64,000 nt of DNA, taken from Basidiobolus meristosporus CBS 931.73. Lineage: Eukaryota; Basidiobolomycota; Basidiobolomycetes; Basidiobolales; Basidiobolaceae. Under the pieces are notes generated by a model that saw only the letters and a program-made list of their open reading frames with translations, was not told the DNA's origin and ran no database searches. The stretch covers positions 28,259 to 92,258 of the forward strand of contig MCFE01000336.1 of the NCBI GenBank assembly GCA_002104905.1, given 5' to 3'. Below are positions 34,032 to 44,104 of the stretch, piece by piece. The stretch's first letter is position 1. Each line of letters starts with the position of its first letter. Both the position numbers and the translations under genes were made by a program.

Positions 34032-35408
34032 AACAAGGGTGTTGCTCTCGAGGGGAATGAAATAAAAATCTCTTACCTAGCGAGTGGCCTCCTTTTTAAG
34101 TGTTGCCACAAAACGCACATCCCTGTGTGATGCTCATTATATCCATTGATTACAGGTCACGGCTTTCCAATCAAGGAAAAGTACATTGACTGGGGATTAC
34201 CTGCCGAAACCACAACCTTGAGCAATGATACTTAAAGTGGATATCAACGGGTGATTATCCTGAAATGCTCACCAGATCCTGGAGTGCAGATATCAATTAC
34301 TCTCGGACCAATCCGTTGCCTCCAAAATGCTGCACGCAATCCTCACCTTCCTACATGGTGGGCTCATAGAGGGTTGATAATCAGTTGATAAACCTTCCAC
34401 CTGCACCGACAGTTACACAAAGATGATGTTGTAAGCATCGCCGTATTGGGATCTTGCTTGAGCTCACTGGCATCCATATAAAGCATTTGGTTTTATTCAC
34501 ACATTGGATGAGCCAAGCTGGACAACAATTCGACAATATCATCAGTATCGTATCTTATGATGAGTCAAGGCGTGGATAATAAGCTGTTGTGTTCTGGTAG
34601 ATGTATTAGCAGCCATCCTGGGCCCCAAGGGGAAGGTGTCACAAAAATCCTTCAGCTGCTACCAGCGGTAGGTAATCAGGATCTGACCTGATCTGCTCTG
34701 CTACAGCATCCTACTATCTAGTGGTGCTATTGGCTATATACTCTTTGGTCTAGTGCAGTGCCCAAGTCCTTCAGACCGATTCGGCCATATTTGAATATTT
34801 CAGAGATCCAAGTAGCATCAATAAATCAATAATTATGGCGCATCTGGTATCTACCTGTAGACCGAGGTTAGCATGAGTTCGCAGCAAGTTCATCGCAGTG
34901 AATCCCGAATAGATTGAGTGCAGCTTGCTCTTGAGGGCCCATCAACCACCTTTGTCGCCTGAAATCGCCAAAAAAGGCGACATTGGCGCTTGTGCATTGC
35001 TTCCAGCGGCGCCTGGGATTGAGTTGTTTGGCCTGCATAGAGACCACCCCTAAGATTTGTCCTTCGTAAGGTACCTCAATGACCTAAATTCGAGTTCATC
35101 AATGATGCTCCAGACCAACTCATTCATTTAGTGCTACTCACTGCTCTTCAATCCAAACTGCGATCAAGGTGGTGGCGAAAAGAAAGACCAGGCTGTATCC
35201 TACTGTTGGGGATTCCCCAAGGATCAGGTTTCTTTCTCCTCGCAATAAGTAGCTTGGTATATAGGTTATCGCTCTGATCCACAATATAAGGATGGCGTTT
35301 TTGTCAACTTTTGAAGTAATGGCGACAGATCACGTGCCGATGGATGAGGACATATAAATTGTATCCGCAGCCTGGGTATCCATTGATAGTCCTCTTGTAG
35401 CTTGTAGC
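34032..35408. other. Intergenic, no supported gene
   Basis: Between the divergently transcribed arrestin 2 and the SNARE gene. Any N-terminal exons of the SNARE would lie on its right side, but none with Habc-domain character was found. No repeat recognised. Confidence 0.4.
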
Positions 35409-35968
35409 ATGTCAGATTCGTTTAGTGAAGCCAGCTCATCTAGAGCGAAAAACGAAAATGATCGTTTCATCAATTCGGAGCAAACTCAGCAACGGGTAAA
35501 AGACTTTCTACTCGGACAAAATGACGTCTTGATAAGATACTTAACTTTTATTGTGTACATATAACGTATATAGCTGCTAATGGAAGAGCAAGACCAACAT
35601 TTAGACTCAGTACTTAACACTGTGCACAATCTACGTGAAATCGCAGTAACCATGGGTGGTGAATTGGAGGATCATCAAATGTATGGATTTTTCTGAACAG
35701 TCTCCCCTCTAGAATTGTAGATAACCGTTTTTGTAAAGGTTGTTGGAGGATCTTGACAACGAGCTCGACAAAACCGATAGCAAGTTAAAGATGGCGCGGA
35801 AAAGAGTGGACCATTTCTTGGAAAAAAGTTCAGGTATCTCAACCGAGTTCTTCTGAATTTCCTCTCCATGTAACTCATTCTGACAACCCGAACATAGAAT
35901 CAACGTGCTGCATCACCGTGTTAATAATCATCTTATTTATTCTTTTACTCCTAGTACTTCTGATTTAA
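35409..35968 (+). CDS. Short Qc-SNARE, syntaxin-6/Tlg1-like
   Basis: Found only by splicing: exons 35409-35495, 35574-35680, 35739-35833 and 35898-35968, all in phase, giving 119 aa. Acceptors are TAG, AAG and TAG. The sequence runs NDRFINSEQTQQRLLMEEQDQHLD, a SNARE motif (about residues 30-90: VLNTVHNLREIAVTMGGELEDHQMLLEDLDNELD), then CC and a C-terminal hydrophobic anchor of about 18 residues (ITVLIIILFILLLLVLLI). This matches the Qc-SNARE syntaxin-6/Tlg1 class, which acts in endosome-to-Golgi fusion. The position equivalent to the zero-layer glutamine is H63, with L60 and L67 as the flanking layers. The usual N-terminal Habc domain is absent; either it is a short form or upstream exons were missed. 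SNARE call firm, subclass moderate. Confidence 0.78.
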
Positions 35969-36559
35969 ATACAACTTTCCATATTAAATATGTATATAAT
36001 AATTTCAGTTGCAGTATCTTTGTATCCGCACAATGCCTCTTGAGCATCTCTTGAATAGGGGTAAAGGGCTTAACGGAACGCATGGTTACACCGCGATATT
36101 TTCGACCCCATGCTAACCTGGTTGTGAATACAACCATCCGAAGATATTACTAATCTTATGAATCAACTCAGACATCGGGAACGGCTCTATTCCATATCAT
36201 TAGGGTGGCCACTATCCGCCTTTTTGTTTAGATAGCTAGTTGATAGTCATTGATGTGCCCGACTTGGAGTAGGCCAGAAATTCTAATATACACGTACAGC
36301 CACTCATATTCAGCAAAGTAAATCTATTTTTTCTAGTGCTTAGTATGGCCAAATTAGCAAAGCAATAGGTTGTGGAGTGATGTATACAAAGTTCAGCTTC
36401 TTTTCTATATTTCTGGTGTTCAATGGGTAAAAAAGATCTTGAGAAGAATTCGTAAAATGCTGGTGTGGTATGAGCTCATAACAAACAAGCAATTGGGAGC
36501 CATAGGTTGAATTTTCTGTAGCTATTCAGATATTTTCAATATGGTCACTATGTTACTGT
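35969..36559. other. Intergenic, nothing recognised
   Basis: 3' flank of the SNARE gene running into AT-rich sequence. The 66-codon minus frame at 35937-36137 overlaps the SNARE end and is not credible. Confidence 0.4.
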
Positions 36560-36675
36560 TTTGCCAAGATTTTGTAAAAGCAAAAGTACCAATTTTACAT
36601 TCAAATCAATCATTGAGAGCCTTATATCTTATTATTCTACTAATCACTTCCAATATCTCCAGAACTCTCACAACA
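36560..36675 (+). repeat. 3' fragment of a family A LTR
   Basis: From GCCAAGATTTTGTAAAAGC to CTCTCACAACA at 36675, this matches the last third of the family A LTR, including the TTTTACATTC and CACTTCCAATATCTCCAG words. The 5' two thirds are lost. Confidence 0.7.
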
Positions 36676-37631
36676 AATCCCACCATAGGTTAGCATTCCT
36701 CATAGCCTTCGAGGTAGCTGGTAGCTAGACTTCATACCTTGTGTAGAAACAGCGTATGGATTGCATATTCTATTTGGCTTGAATACAAACCCAACTCCTC
36801 GTTTTTTAAAAATTTCAAGTAAAATCCAACATGGATTTCTGCTGGTTTTCAGATGGTGTTCTGATGGTACCCATCATAAATTTCTGATAGGAATAAGGCA
36901 GCCATCAGCTTGACAACTTCCAAATTCCTATTTCTACATGCTTCAACTTTAGCTTATATCATAATACTCATACGCTGCATTACTTCTGTCAATGTGACGA
37001 TTAAATTATCATTCAAATAAGTGAATGATGGTTATTTCCAAAAAACTGAACACCATACACTTAAGCTGCGGACCTAGCAACATACACACCATTCTTAGGT
37101 TACCAGCCGTATTGATGTCCCACCTTTATTGATTACCATCCTAAACTGAGATGAAGCATCGACAGAAACGATGGAAAAGGGCGACAACCCCCTTACAGCC
37201 TGCCTCAATCCAGCGGTTTTATCGATTACACTCAGAACATGCTTCAAGTTTCAAAGGGGAGTATTGTGCACATTGTATAATACTATACATTGTCAATCCA
37301 TTCAGAGAAATGTTCCTACCGTAAATACCAAAGCGACGGTTCTATGTGAAATCATCTGACCTGGGGCATAGAGGATTGTTTAGAAAATGGTTGCGAGGCA
37401 CATCCCACCTACCACCAATGGCTTGATGCAGCAAGGATTCTGATTTAGCAGTGGTGTTGATCGCGGAGAGATTCATGCGACCATAACAACAAAATCGTAG
37501 AAATGATCTAAATCATCTGCCCAGGCCGTTTGATGGTTTGTTGGAGATTACTTCATGTGGCCTGGGGAGTAGGCAGCATTTTCAAACCCGAATAACTTTC
37601 GCTGCTGACAAGACGAAATCTCCGGGAGAGA
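36676..37631. other. Intergenic, nothing recognised
   Basis: AT-rich sequence between the LTR remnant and the promoter of the GPI-anchored protein gene. The plus frame at 37171-37359 has no recognised content. Confidence 0.35.
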
Positions 37632-37638
37632 ATATAAA
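37632..37638 (+). promoter_or_regulatory. TATA-like box of the GPI-protein gene
   Basis: ATATAAAT-type sequence about 110 bases upstream of the ATG at 37748, in a GC-richer context (GGGAGAGAATATAAATTGGG). The spacing fits a fungal core promoter, but no transcript start is known. Confidence 0.4.
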
Positions 37639-37704
37639 TTGGGATTATCCGAGTCTCGGAAAGGGAGTTTGCCGGGTTCACTCACATCCACTCTGTAAAC
37701 CAAA

Positions 37705-37731
37705 ACCTAACTCTAACCCTTAATCCCTAAA
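37705..37731 (+). repeat. Degenerate CCCTAA-like tract in the 5' leader
   Basis: ACCTAACTCTAACCCTTAAT followed by CCCTAA resembles four degenerate copies of the telomeric CCCTAA unit, 16 bases before the ATG of the GPI-anchored protein. It may be chance pyrimidine/adenine-rich leader sequence. Confidence 0.35.
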
Positions 37732-37747
37732 CATATATACATACATA

Positions 37748-38395
37748 ATGTTACTAACCAATATCAAGTTGCTTTTAACATGGTTTATAGCCCAGCCTGT
37801 CGCTGCTGGGTTTTTTACTCTTGAGCCTTATGGACAAACAGTATGGATAATGAACCAGAATGTAACAATCCGATGGATAGAGAACAAGGAATATCCTTTA
37901 CTTACGGATATCCACCCATTCCAGATAGAGCTATGTAGCGGTAGCGACACGAGGCAGGTGGTTTTAGGGACAATCGGAGAAGCTATAAATCCAAACACGA
38001 CAAAGGCGGTCTCGTTCATTGTGCCCAATGTCTCGCCGCCAGGGAAGCTCTATTTCCTGCGCTACAAAGCCACACCGATGCAATCGAAATCGCTGCGCCC
38101 AGTGTATTTCTGGTCCACCCGATTTACCATCACGGATGGTAACTCCATGAAGCCCTCTCCGCCTACCGTTGGCTTCGGGATGGTCGCCACACCCGCGCCG
38201 GATAATAGCAGGCTGACCAACACCGACTTCTCCACCAACAGTCTCGAAGCTACGCAGACCTCTGATCTCCAGGGCACCATGAAAACAACCGCCGCCAATG
38301 CAAAATCAATGAAGAATGGAGATACCAGGGTGGGCAGTGGTGTCTCTTTGCTACTGATGACTACTCTCACAGTCCATCTGCTCCGCCATGTATAA
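37748..38395 (+). CDS. Secreted GPI-anchored Ser/Thr-rich protein (Kre9/Knh1-like N-domain)
   Basis: Single exon, 215 aa. It has a signal peptide (MLLTNIKLLLTWFIAQPVAAG), then a beta-rich domain of about 110 residues (LEPYGQTVWIMNQNVTIRWIE ... FIVPNVSPPGKLYFLRYKA), similar to the fungal Kre9/Knh1-type Ser-Thr-rich GPI-anchored family. A Ser/Thr/Asn-rich linker and a C-terminal hydrophobic tail (GVSLLLMTTLTVHLL) form a GPI-attachment signal. It should sit on the outer face of the plasma membrane or in the wall. Related yeast proteins influence beta-1,6-glucan, but function here is unproved. It has its own promoter with a TATA-like element and is the only plus-strand single-exon gene in its neighbourhood. 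Confidence 0.75.
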   Translation: MLLTNIKLLLTWFIAQPVAAGFFTLEPYGQTVWIMNQNVTIRWIENKEYPLLTDIHPFQIELCSGSDTRQVVLGTIGEAINPNTTKAVSFIVPNVSPPGKLYFLRYKATPMQSKSLRPVYFWSTRFTITDGNSMKPSPPTVGFGMVATPAPDNSRLTNTDFSTNSLEATQTSDLQGTMKTTAANAKSMKNGDTRVGSGVSLLLMTTLTVHLLRHV

Positions 38396-39778
38396 GTCTA
38401 GAGATTAGCAATAGCCTTGTTCCTGCTGTAGGTGCCCATTGCACCTGGAGTGGAAGACCTCATGATATTGTGTATCTCAAATATCCCACGCCAATAAATA
38501 ACTGAGACTACCAATTCTATCCAACTCAAGCTTGTTGAGCTGATCCTCTAGACTGCCACCACGGATTTGAGATAGCCCGAAAAATAAGCAAACGTGCATT
38601 CTCTGGACCAGGACTATGGATAAAGTGAGGACGAAATGCGAGTATTGATTGGCCATGCTAATTTGGCCGCTGTGTTCTGGAGAGTGCTGATGACTCTTCG
38701 TGTCATGGGTTCACAAAAGCCCTTCCTTCCTTAACGCCGTATCATATGTACTTATCCAGAATTATCTGGTATCAATCTTCCCTTGTCACTGAATAGAATT
38801 CCGCCCGCTGATCAGTATAATTTCGCTTCTTGCGTCACTGACCCCCGATCGATAGGATTGCTCATGTACTGGTTTAGGCATAATTTATGGTGGTCACAGC
38901 TGTGCCACAGACCGCAAGCTATTAGGAGTCGTACTGCAAATCAGTAGTATCATTCATTATGGCTGATCAGCGAGCTAGGAGATACGGATTAAGTAGCTCA
39001 TCCAGCATACGTGAGGTGTTCGTACAACCTTCTCAAAGCAGAAGGCTGGCTACGAGGTGTGTTACCAACTGCCTAAAGCATGCCCAAGCTTAATTGCATC
39101 GATGAATGGAGTTCAATTACAACCAACTAAGGAGCCAGACATCTTCAGCGCATGCCTTGGTGGGAGATATTTCCCGAGATTGTTTATCTTTTGTTCGTTA
39201 AATGGTCTCAATCTGTGGGATCTCATTCGTATATTACCCTCCCCGAATCCACCATGGGTCTTCCTGATAATCACCTCGAGGCGCCACACTGGGGATTGTC
39301 CTTTCGTTCGCTACCTCATCTAAATCGGATTATTTTGGCGTACATCAGCTAATCTTAAGACACCTTACTATATGTGGTTGGTAACATTTCCACCCTCTCA
39401 CAACCAACATTGCTGGTGAGGGGGACCAACCAGTGGGTGCAGAGCTTACGTGGCCTAGACATGTGATTAGTTAATGTATCTGGGCATTGTTTGTATTGGA
39501 TGTGAGACAGTGCCACCTGATGATATCATACCCAGATTATGTTGTGTTAGTCATAGGATCTAGAATAGCTCTGTCCAACGTACAAGCGCATTAGAAGACA
39601 TGGTTGACGTCAAGATTTAACAACGTTTATGTTTATTCATGCCACATATGGCTGAAACATAAAGCCCGAATTTCGGATTGATACGTAATGCTTAATGGGA
39701 TATAGGAATGACTCAAAATTTGGTGGGATTGCCATGGCGCATGGGAAGGAGTGTTTCCTCTCAGACAGCTGGATTGGT
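38396..39778. other. Intergenic between convergent genes
   Basis: 1.4 kb between the GPI-protein gene (plus) and the PDR transporter (minus), which converge here. No supported gene; the overlapping plus frames at 39057-39352 lack recognisable content. Terminators of both genes should lie here. Confidence 0.4.
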
Positions 39779-42700
39779 CTAGCGGTTTCCACGGAACCTA
39801 TGGATGAAGAATACCACGGCACACAGATTGAAAACGGTGAAGAGACAAAGAATTCCAAAGTTACGCCAGCGATTGTCGTAATCCCAGGACAGATTCTGAT
39901 AGAAGTCCTGGCCATATCGGTATTGGCAGTAGTCACAGATGTCTGTAGCATTCGGGTCTTTCAAATAGCCTGGGGCACGTTGGAGGAATGCTTGAGCATA
40001 TTGTGCACAGCTCTGGCCTGTTGGTGGCGTGAATCGGAAGAATTCGGAGTCACGGCACTCCACAAGGGTTCCTTTCAGATCATTGGTGATGACTGCCTCG
40101 GCAAAGTAATGGTAAGGACTGATCCAATACATCCAATGTTTCCAAAATGCTGGCATGGCGGAGTATGTGATGGTAATACCACAGAAAAGCGACATCATGG
40201 AGGCGAAAAATGGATTGATCATGGAGGCTACACCTACACTTGGAGCGAATGCGGCAATCATCTGGCCAAAAGACGAGGCGAATATAATAAAGACAATGTA
40301 AATTAGATAGAAGAAGCCTGCGCGGTCAGAAGCTGGGTTAAGTCCTACGAGCCAGTAGAAGATAACATAGAAGAGTGTAGCCGCCAGTAACGCGAAGGGT
40401 AATTCGGCAGTAATGATCGAGAATGCGAATGACATTGGGCTGTAGAACCCACTTGCTTTCTCTCGAGTATACCATTGACGTTGTTCCATAAGTTGTGGCT
40501 GAACCTGATTAATCACCAACACTCCGAGTGTGGTTGTCTGGAAAATGGCAAACACTCGACTCTGTAGATCTGTCGCTGAATTGGAGAGGCGATAAAAGGT
40601 GAACCCAAGGATCAGTGCCACGAAGATTTGGAACGTACACCGTCCCACATTGTAGGATGGTAGTCGCCAGTAAGATGTGAGCATTCTCTTGAATACAATC
40701 CAGAGTTGATTGACACGACTGGTTGCATATTCCCGCTGAGGTGTTACGTTTGTTGCAGGCTGGATTTGCTCGAGTTCGCGCAAGACTTCCGAGCGTTCCG
40801 GCGACTTGAGCCAAATGTCAGGCCAGTCCTGCGAGGCTGAGTTGGCAACACCTGCACCAACAACATCAAGAATGTATTCTGCAGGATTGCCATCTGATGT
40901 GCAAGCATGAGCCCCGTTCTTCTCAAAGTAGCCAATCAAGGTGGTGGCATCAGGCCCAATAGGTCCAAAATAAACGGTTTTTCCTCCACGGGCAAGCAGC
41001 AACAGGTTGTCAAAGAACGAGAACAGAAGCGAACTAGGCTGATGTATGGTGCATACAATAGATTGCCCACTATCTGCGAGATTTCTCAAGAATCTGACAA
41101 TATTAAAAGAGGCCTGCGAATCTAATCCAGAAGTAGGCTCGTCAAGGAAAAGGATCTTCGGTTTGGCTACCAACTCTAAACCAATAGTCAAGCGCTTTCT
41201 TGCTTCCACAGAGATTCCTAAGCCAGTTTCTACCTCGCCAATTAGTGCATCGGCAATGTCACCCATATCAAGAAGCTCAATGATTGATTCTACGTATGCG
41301 TCCTTTTCGGCTTTGGGCACTTCCTCTGGCTGACGTAAGTATGCCGAGAATTTTAGTGCTTCCCGTACGGTAGCAACAGGATTGTGAATATCCATTTGTT
41401 CACAATATCCGGAAATGCGCTTGAAATCCGACCCTTGAGGAATATCCCCTACTAGGATACGGCCCTCCACTTTGCCGATGGTTTTTCTTTGAGCAAGCAC
41501 ATCCAAGAGGGTGGTCTTTCCGGCTCCAGAGGATCCCATCAAAGCAGTAAGTTTTCCGGGAGCAGCCCAACCCGATACCTCGTTCAGTAGTCTTCTGCCA
41601 TTCGGCTCTCCCTTTACGGGGACTGTGTAAATGATATTGCTCCAAGAAAGCTTCTCTCCTTGTGCTTTGGGTGATTGCTCAACCCCATTGTCATCGACGT
41701 TCGTCTTGGTTGATCCACTAGCAATACTGGCTACATCATGATGATGCTTTGGCTTGTAAACTTGAGTAGTATAGCCGCCTTTACCAAACTCTATCACCTC
41801 GATTCCAATACATGTCACAATGATGAAAAGTATCCAGAATCCGAGGATTGCCCCAATATTGATCCAGTATCTGTTGGGTGCCAGTCCAAATGTGGCCAGT
41901 AAGTACTCACTACCTTGGACATCAGCAATTCCTGGTTGAGAGCCTGCGATCGTGCACACTTGATGAGCGATATCAGTGTAGGAGGGTCCCGATGGAACGA
42001 GTGTTGCTCCTGAACAAGAGAAAACCAATCCCTTGAATTCATTGACTAACAATGCACCCAATCCGTAGCCAATTGGGTTTATGTAGTAAATCCACTTGAA
42101 CCATGGATGCATATCGACGGGGTGAATCAAATAACCGGTATAGAGGAGGAAGACGATGATGACGCAACCAACGGTTCTGGTAGCACTATCCAAATCCTTT
42201 GAGAAGATCGCAATCATACGGAACATAGCAGTCAAGGTCAAGGAGGTCAGGAAGATGCTGAGGATGAATAAAAAGAATCGTCCTGCATCCGGATGTAGCC
42301 CGACCATCCAATAAAGGACGCATGAGAAGACCAATACTTGGGCAAGATTGAATGGGATATCCGAAATGACTTGTGATATGTAATATGCGCTGGGGCGATA
42401 GAGTGCAAACGACTTGTGCTTGTAAAGTACGCCACGGCCATTCAAGGCATTAGGGATTTCGGCTTGAGCGCTAAGAGTGTTGAACATTAGGGAGAAAAAT
42501 AAAATACCGCCACGGGAGAAAGCACCAGATCCGTTCAATGGAAGCTTGAAATACACAGAGCCTTCGATGATAGCCATTACGATGTTGAAGAAGAACCGAA
42601 AGTAAAGGGCAGCCTTGTTACCCAAGATTAGCTGAAATTGACGCACCAGACAGGCTTTAAGTTGGGACATGTAGCCAACAGTGTATGGACTCTTTAGTGA

Positions 42701-44104
42701 AGTCCCTGTGGTTTTTTCCTCCTTCATCGCAGTGCGGAAATCCATCTCGACATTTCTTTCTCTCTGAGATTGTTCAAATTCTTGTAGCTGTTGGACGGTG
42801 CCGTGGTAAAATGAGCTGTTCTTGAAGCATCTTTCGTATTCCTGGGGGGTGTTTGGAACCTTGTCCTCAAAACCTGCACGTATCCTTCTTTCGTGGGTGG
42901 AAGTGACGCCAGTAAGGAAATCTGCAGTGGTTTGTCTAGGTGGGCACTCGAACCCAATCGATTCGAAGTAGGATCTGGCCTGATCAGCTGGGCCAAAGAA
43001 AATACAATAGCCTTCATGAAGCAGTAGAACATTATCAAACAACTGGTATATGCTCTCAGATGCCTGATAAATAGTGACTACTGTTGTTTTCCCGATGATA
43101 TCGGTCATGATTCGCAGAGATCTGACGTAATCAAGGGCACTTGATGCGTCTAAACCCTTGGTACTACCATCCCAAATACTAATTGGGGAGCGTGTTCCCA
43201 TTTGCTCAGCAATACTAACTCGCTTTCTTTCACCACCAGATACACCTCGGATCATGGCTCCGCCGACAATAGTGTTTTTAGCGTTTTTAAGACCGTACAT
43301 TCGTAGAAGGGCCTCGCGATACACTTCTACGTATTTATCACGGCTTCCGACGATTTTTGATGTGGGTGCTTTGCACTTGATAGCAAACTCCAACGTTTGC
43401 CGGACTGTAAGCGTGGGGTAGTGCTGGTCTTCCTCTTGGTTATACGTCACCTGGCCTTTAAACCGTTTGCCAAACTCGTTTGCGGATATCCCACCGTATA
43501 AAACCTCACCATCTATCTTGCGATAGGTTTTGCGCTGGTTGGCCAATACACGCAACAATGTGGAACATCCACTCCCTGGCCTACCCAGAACCAATAGCAT
43601 CTCATTGGTTTTGCAATAGCCAGTAATGTCATGCAGGATTTCCCGGTGCTCTTTGTTTTTTTTGCGGAATAGGTTTCGGATCCAGGGAACCAGATCCAAA
43701 GCACTTAGCAACTCGGTTCCAACAGTGCTAATGTGCTGCAGTTCACTGCTTTCACCGAACACAGATAGGTTTTTGAACGTCAGCCCGAGCTTTTTGGAGT
43801 GTATTCCTTTTTTCTCGTGGTGCCTGACGGCGGCATTTAGATGTTTCTCTAGGTTGAATTCACCTTCACCCAATTCAGCGGAGGTGATATCTTGTGGAGG
43901 CTTGGAGAGAGTTCGGGTTAAGCCAGCGAAGGTTTCCTCGGCTTCATCGATTGCGACATTCGTCCCTTCACCGAAATATACTGCGTGTCGTGGTTGGGAT
44001 GGACCGGCATCCTGCTCTTCAGTGGTTCTGTAAGAGACAGGCTCCGGCCGATCGGAAGTCCACAAGGAATCAGCAGCAATGGGTCTGTATAGCGCTTCGG
44101 ACAT
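39779..44104 (-). CDS. Full-size PDR/ABCG-type ABC transporter
   Basis: Single uninterrupted frame, 1441 aa, the usual PDR length. The order is NBD1-TMD1-NBD2-TMD2. NBD1 has Walker A GRPGSGCST at about 174-182, signature VSGGERKRVS at 288-297 and the degenerate Walker B SIWDGSTKGLD at 309-319. The Cys in place of Lys in Walker A is typical of fungal PDR proteins. NBD2 has a canonical Walker A GSSGAGKTT near 858, the degenerate signature ISVEARKRLTIG near 971 and Walker B ILFLDEPTSGLD near 988. So one ATP site is degenerate and one canonical, as in Pdr5/Cdr1. Two six-helix membrane domains follow the NBDs. The family exports xenobiotics, azoles or lipids at the plasma membrane; the substrate is not predictable. 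It borders the transposon block, about 2.3 kb away. Confidence 0.95.
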   Translation of the reverse strand: MSEALYRPIAADSLWTSDRPEPVSYRTTEEQDAGPSQPRHAVYFGEGTNVAIDEAEETFAGLTRTLSKPPQDITSAELGEGEFNLEKHLNAAVRHHEKKGIHSKKLGLTFKNLSVFGESSELQHISTVGTELLSALDLVPWIRNLFRKKNKEHREILHDITGYCKTNEMLLVLGRPGSGCSTLLRVLANQRKTYRKIDGEVLYGGISANEFGKRFKGQVTYNQEEDQHYPTLTVRQTLEFAIKCKAPTSKIVGSRDKYVEVYREALLRMYGLKNAKNTIVGGAMIRGVSGGERKRVSIAEQMGTRSPISIWDGSTKGLDASSALDYVRSLRIMTDIIGKTTVVTIYQASESIYQLFDNVLLLHEGYCIFFGPADQARSYFESIGFECPPRQTTADFLTGVTSTHERRIRAGFEDKVPNTPQEYERCFKNSSFYHGTVQQLQEFEQSQRERNVEMDFRTAMKEEKTTGTSLKSPYTVGYMSQLKACLVRQFQLILGNKAALYFRFFFNIVMAIIEGSVYFKLPLNGSGAFSRGGILFFSLMFNTLSAQAEIPNALNGRGVLYKHKSFALYRPSAYYISQVISDIPFNLAQVLVFSCVLYWMVGLHPDAGRFFLFILSIFLTSLTLTAMFRMIAIFSKDLDSATRTVGCVIIVFLLYTGYLIHPVDMHPWFKWIYYINPIGYGLGALLVNEFKGLVFSCSGATLVPSGPSYTDIAHQVCTIAGSQPGIADVQGSEYLLATFGLAPNRYWINIGAILGFWILFIIVTCIGIEVIEFGKGGYTTQVYKPKHHHDVASIASGSTKTNVDDNGVEQSPKAQGEKLSWSNIIYTVPVKGEPNGRRLLNEVSGWAAPGKLTALMGSSGAGKTTLLDVLAQRKTIGKVEGRILVGDIPQGSDFKRISGYCEQMDIHNPVATVREALKFSAYLRQPEEVPKAEKDAYVESIIELLDMGDIADALIGEVETGLGISVEARKRLTIGLELVAKPKILFLDEPTSGLDSQASFNIVRFLRNLADSGQSIVCTIHQPSSLLFSFFDNLLLLARGGKTVYFGPIGPDATTLIGYFEKNGAHACTSDGNPAEYILDVVGAGVANSASQDWPDIWLKSPERSEVLRELEQIQPATNVTPQREYATSRVNQLWIVFKRMLTSYWRLPSYNVGRCTFQIFVALILGFTFYRLSNSATDLQSRVFAIFQTTTLGVLVINQVQPQLMEQRQWYTREKASGFYSPMSFAFSIITAELPFALLAATLFYVIFYWLVGLNPASDRAGFFYLIYIVFIIFASSFGQMIAAFAPSVGVASMINPFFASMMSLFCGITITYSAMPAFWKHWMYWISPYHYFAEAVITNDLKGTLVECRDSEFFRFTPPTGQSCAQYAQAFLQRAPGYLKDPNATDICDYCQYRYGQDFYQNLSWDYDNRWRNFGILCLFTVFNLCAVVFFIHRFRGNR

